DNA of 64,000 nt from Leucobacter muris (GTDB taxonomy: Bacteria; Actinomycetota; Actinomycetes; Actinomycetales; Microbacteriaceae): assembly GCF_004028235.1 (NCBI RefSeq), contig NZ_CP035037.1:186001-250000 (forward strand). The letters run 5' to 3'. The notes under the pieces are model-generated. The model was not told the origin of the DNA. It made no database searches and was given only the letters and a program-made list of their open reading frames with translations. Position numbers and translations under genes: made by a program. Positions 63,061 to 64,000 of this stretch are shown here, piece by piece (the first letter of the stretch is position 1; each line of letters starts with the position of its first letter).

Positions 63061-64000
63061 TCAGCTCAGGGAGGCCTCGATGAGTCGCAGCTCCGGCCAC
63101 TCGTCGAACGCGAACGACCGGGATCCGCTCCAGAGATCGTCGAGCTCATCGGGAGAGGCGAGGCCATCCCAGTCGAGAACGGATGAGCCCTCGCGCCAGT
63201 AGTCGGGGCTCTGGAGCACCAGGGAGATGAGCGCCGTCGCGCCGTCCGGCGGTTCGACCGCGCCGGTCGCCGACTCCGCGCCGGTCGCCTCCGCCCCGGC
63301 AGCACCCGCATCCGCCCCGAAGAGGCCCGCTTCGGGTGGAAGAACCTCGACCGTCAAACGGTAGCCGTCGTTCTCGAAGCGCGTCGCGCCCTCGTCGGAG
63401 ACGGCCTCGGCCCAGCCGAGATCGAGCGCGATCCGTCTCGTCTCGGCGAGCAGCTCGTCGGCGGAGCCGGGCCGGAGCACCTGCCAGACCGCGGTGAGGT
63501 TGTAGCCCGGAGGGCCCGACCGGTTGCTGTCGAGTCGGGTGTTGTAGCCCACGCCGGCGTCGAGATAGCCGAAGCCCGCGTCGATGCGCCAGCCGTCGTC
63601 GGAGATCGTCTCCCTGAGGGGCGCGAGCCGCTGCTGGGTCTCGTCCCAGCGCGTCTGCTGCAGCGCTCGGGCCCCGTCCTGAGGCATCCACGCGACGGCC
63701 GACTCGGTGCTGCCCGCTCCGTCTCGCTCGCCGTCGAGGCTCGCGCCGAACAGCGCACCGATCAGGATCGCCACGAAGACCGGCGGTGCGACGAGCGCTG
63801 CCCAGGGCCACTGCGAGGTCGCGCGTGCGGGCCCGGTGCCGTCGGCGCCGAACGCGACGGCCACCGCCGCGAGCCAGGCGGCGGCCGAGACGAGGGCGCC
63901 GCCGAGCGCAAGCATGCCCTCGAGCTGTTCGGGCAGCCGGAACAGGGCGTTGCCGAGAACCGAATCGAGGCCACCCGAGTCGCCGACGCCGCGCAGACTC
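63061..64000 (-). CDS. Membrane protein of unknown function (5' end outside window)
   Basis: The frame is open from the window edge to 63061. An ATG at 63915 exists, but in-frame codons upstream (LDSVLGNALFRLPEQLEG) look coding, so the start may lie beyond 64000. Two hydrophobic segments (about the first 65 residues after 63915) precede an external domain with GWRIDAGFGYLDAGVGYN, ELLAETRRIALDLGW and DYWREGSSVLDWDGL. A short Ala/Gly/Glu-rich insert lies in the middle. I do not recognise the family. It converges with clpB. Confidence 0.6.
   Translation of the reverse strand, partial: SLRGVGDSGGLDSVLGNALFRLPEQLEGMLALGGALVSAAAWLAAVAVAFGADGTGPARATSQWPWAALVAPPVFVAILIGALFGASLDGERDGAGSTESAVAWMPQDGARALQQTRWDETQQRLAPLRETISDDGWRIDAGFGYLDAGVGYNTRLDSNRSGPPGYNLTAVWQVLRPGSADELLAETRRIALDLGWAEAVSDEGATRFENDGYRLTVEVLPPEAGLFGADAGAAGAEATGAESATGAVEPPDGATALISLVLQSPDYWREGSSVLDWDGLASPDELDDLWSGSRSFAFDEWPELRLIEASLS

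Noticed and set aside
62961..63083. 40-codon reading frame overlapping the clpB stop (ATGA)
   Set aside because: Pro/Arg/Ala-rich composition, overlap with the convergent gene and no recognisable features; possible but not supported.

Overview
The window is GC-rich chromosomal DNA of an actinobacterium. Gene content (LCP protein, Rv2578c-type radical SAM protein, DUF3151, YajQ, HspR-type heat-shock control) and the very frequent leaderless starts (TAnnnT box 6-7 nt before ATG/GTG) point to the Microbacteriaceae, plausibly a Leucobacter-like organism. The genus is an inference from recognition, not from a database search.

Layout. 1-8.3 kb: end of a sensor kinase and its response regulator, a four-copy array of DnaA box plus palindrome, a GntR(YtrA-type)/ABC operon with its operator, an MFS exporter, an M20 peptidase gene with an in-frame amber codon, and a dicarboxylate symporter. 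8.5-17.8 kb: housekeeping genes (yajQ, DUF3151, purA, chorismate mutase), a radical SAM gene behind a perfect SOS box, an S4-domain protein, a YigZ protein, the DNA polymerase III delta-prime subunit and a frameshifted lipoprotein hydrolase. 17.9-22.2 kb: tRNA-Thr(CGT), a membrane acyltransferase, a lipoprotein polysaccharide deacetylase and an anchored protein of unknown function. 22.2-24.7 kb: an IS481-family element, itself split by an IS256-family element. 24.7-31 kb: an ABC exporter and the riboflavin operon ribD-ribE-ribBA-ribH behind an FMN riboswitch. 31-47.4 kb: a DUF1345 gene (frameshifted), a rhomboid-like/DUF2156 lysyltransferase-like protein, an alcohol dehydrogenase, trpS, two exonuclease III paralogues, an LCP protein, tRNA-Thr(GGT) and tRNA-Met, a TMEM175 gene (frameshifted), a D,D-carboxypeptidase, a thiolase, a FUSC protein, an MFS carrier and a truncated ddaH.

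47.4-59.6 kb is an insertion-sequence cluster: three IS3-family copies, three complete IS256-family copies and two IS256 fragments. Between them lie lower-GC cargo genes (a BrnT-like/CopG-type toxin-antitoxin pair, a hypothetical protein, a class C pilin sortase and the 3' end of a broken gene) and a tRNA-Arg(TCT). Complete target duplications around two of the three IS256 copies here, and mismatched flanks around the third, allow part of the order of events to be read. From 60 kb normal chromosome resumes with a TMEM175 protein, a ClpB-type disaggregase without N domain behind a perfect HAIR (HspR) box, and a partial membrane protein.

Four genes carry single-base lesions: one amber codon and three apparent one-base deletions in or beside short C/G runs. 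These could be real decay or assembly error; raw reads would decide. The most unusual non-coding signals are the DnaA-box/palindrome array at 1.08-1.50 kb, the two-tier inverted repeat before trpS, and the IS481 insertion at CTAG that provides the stop codons of two genes.
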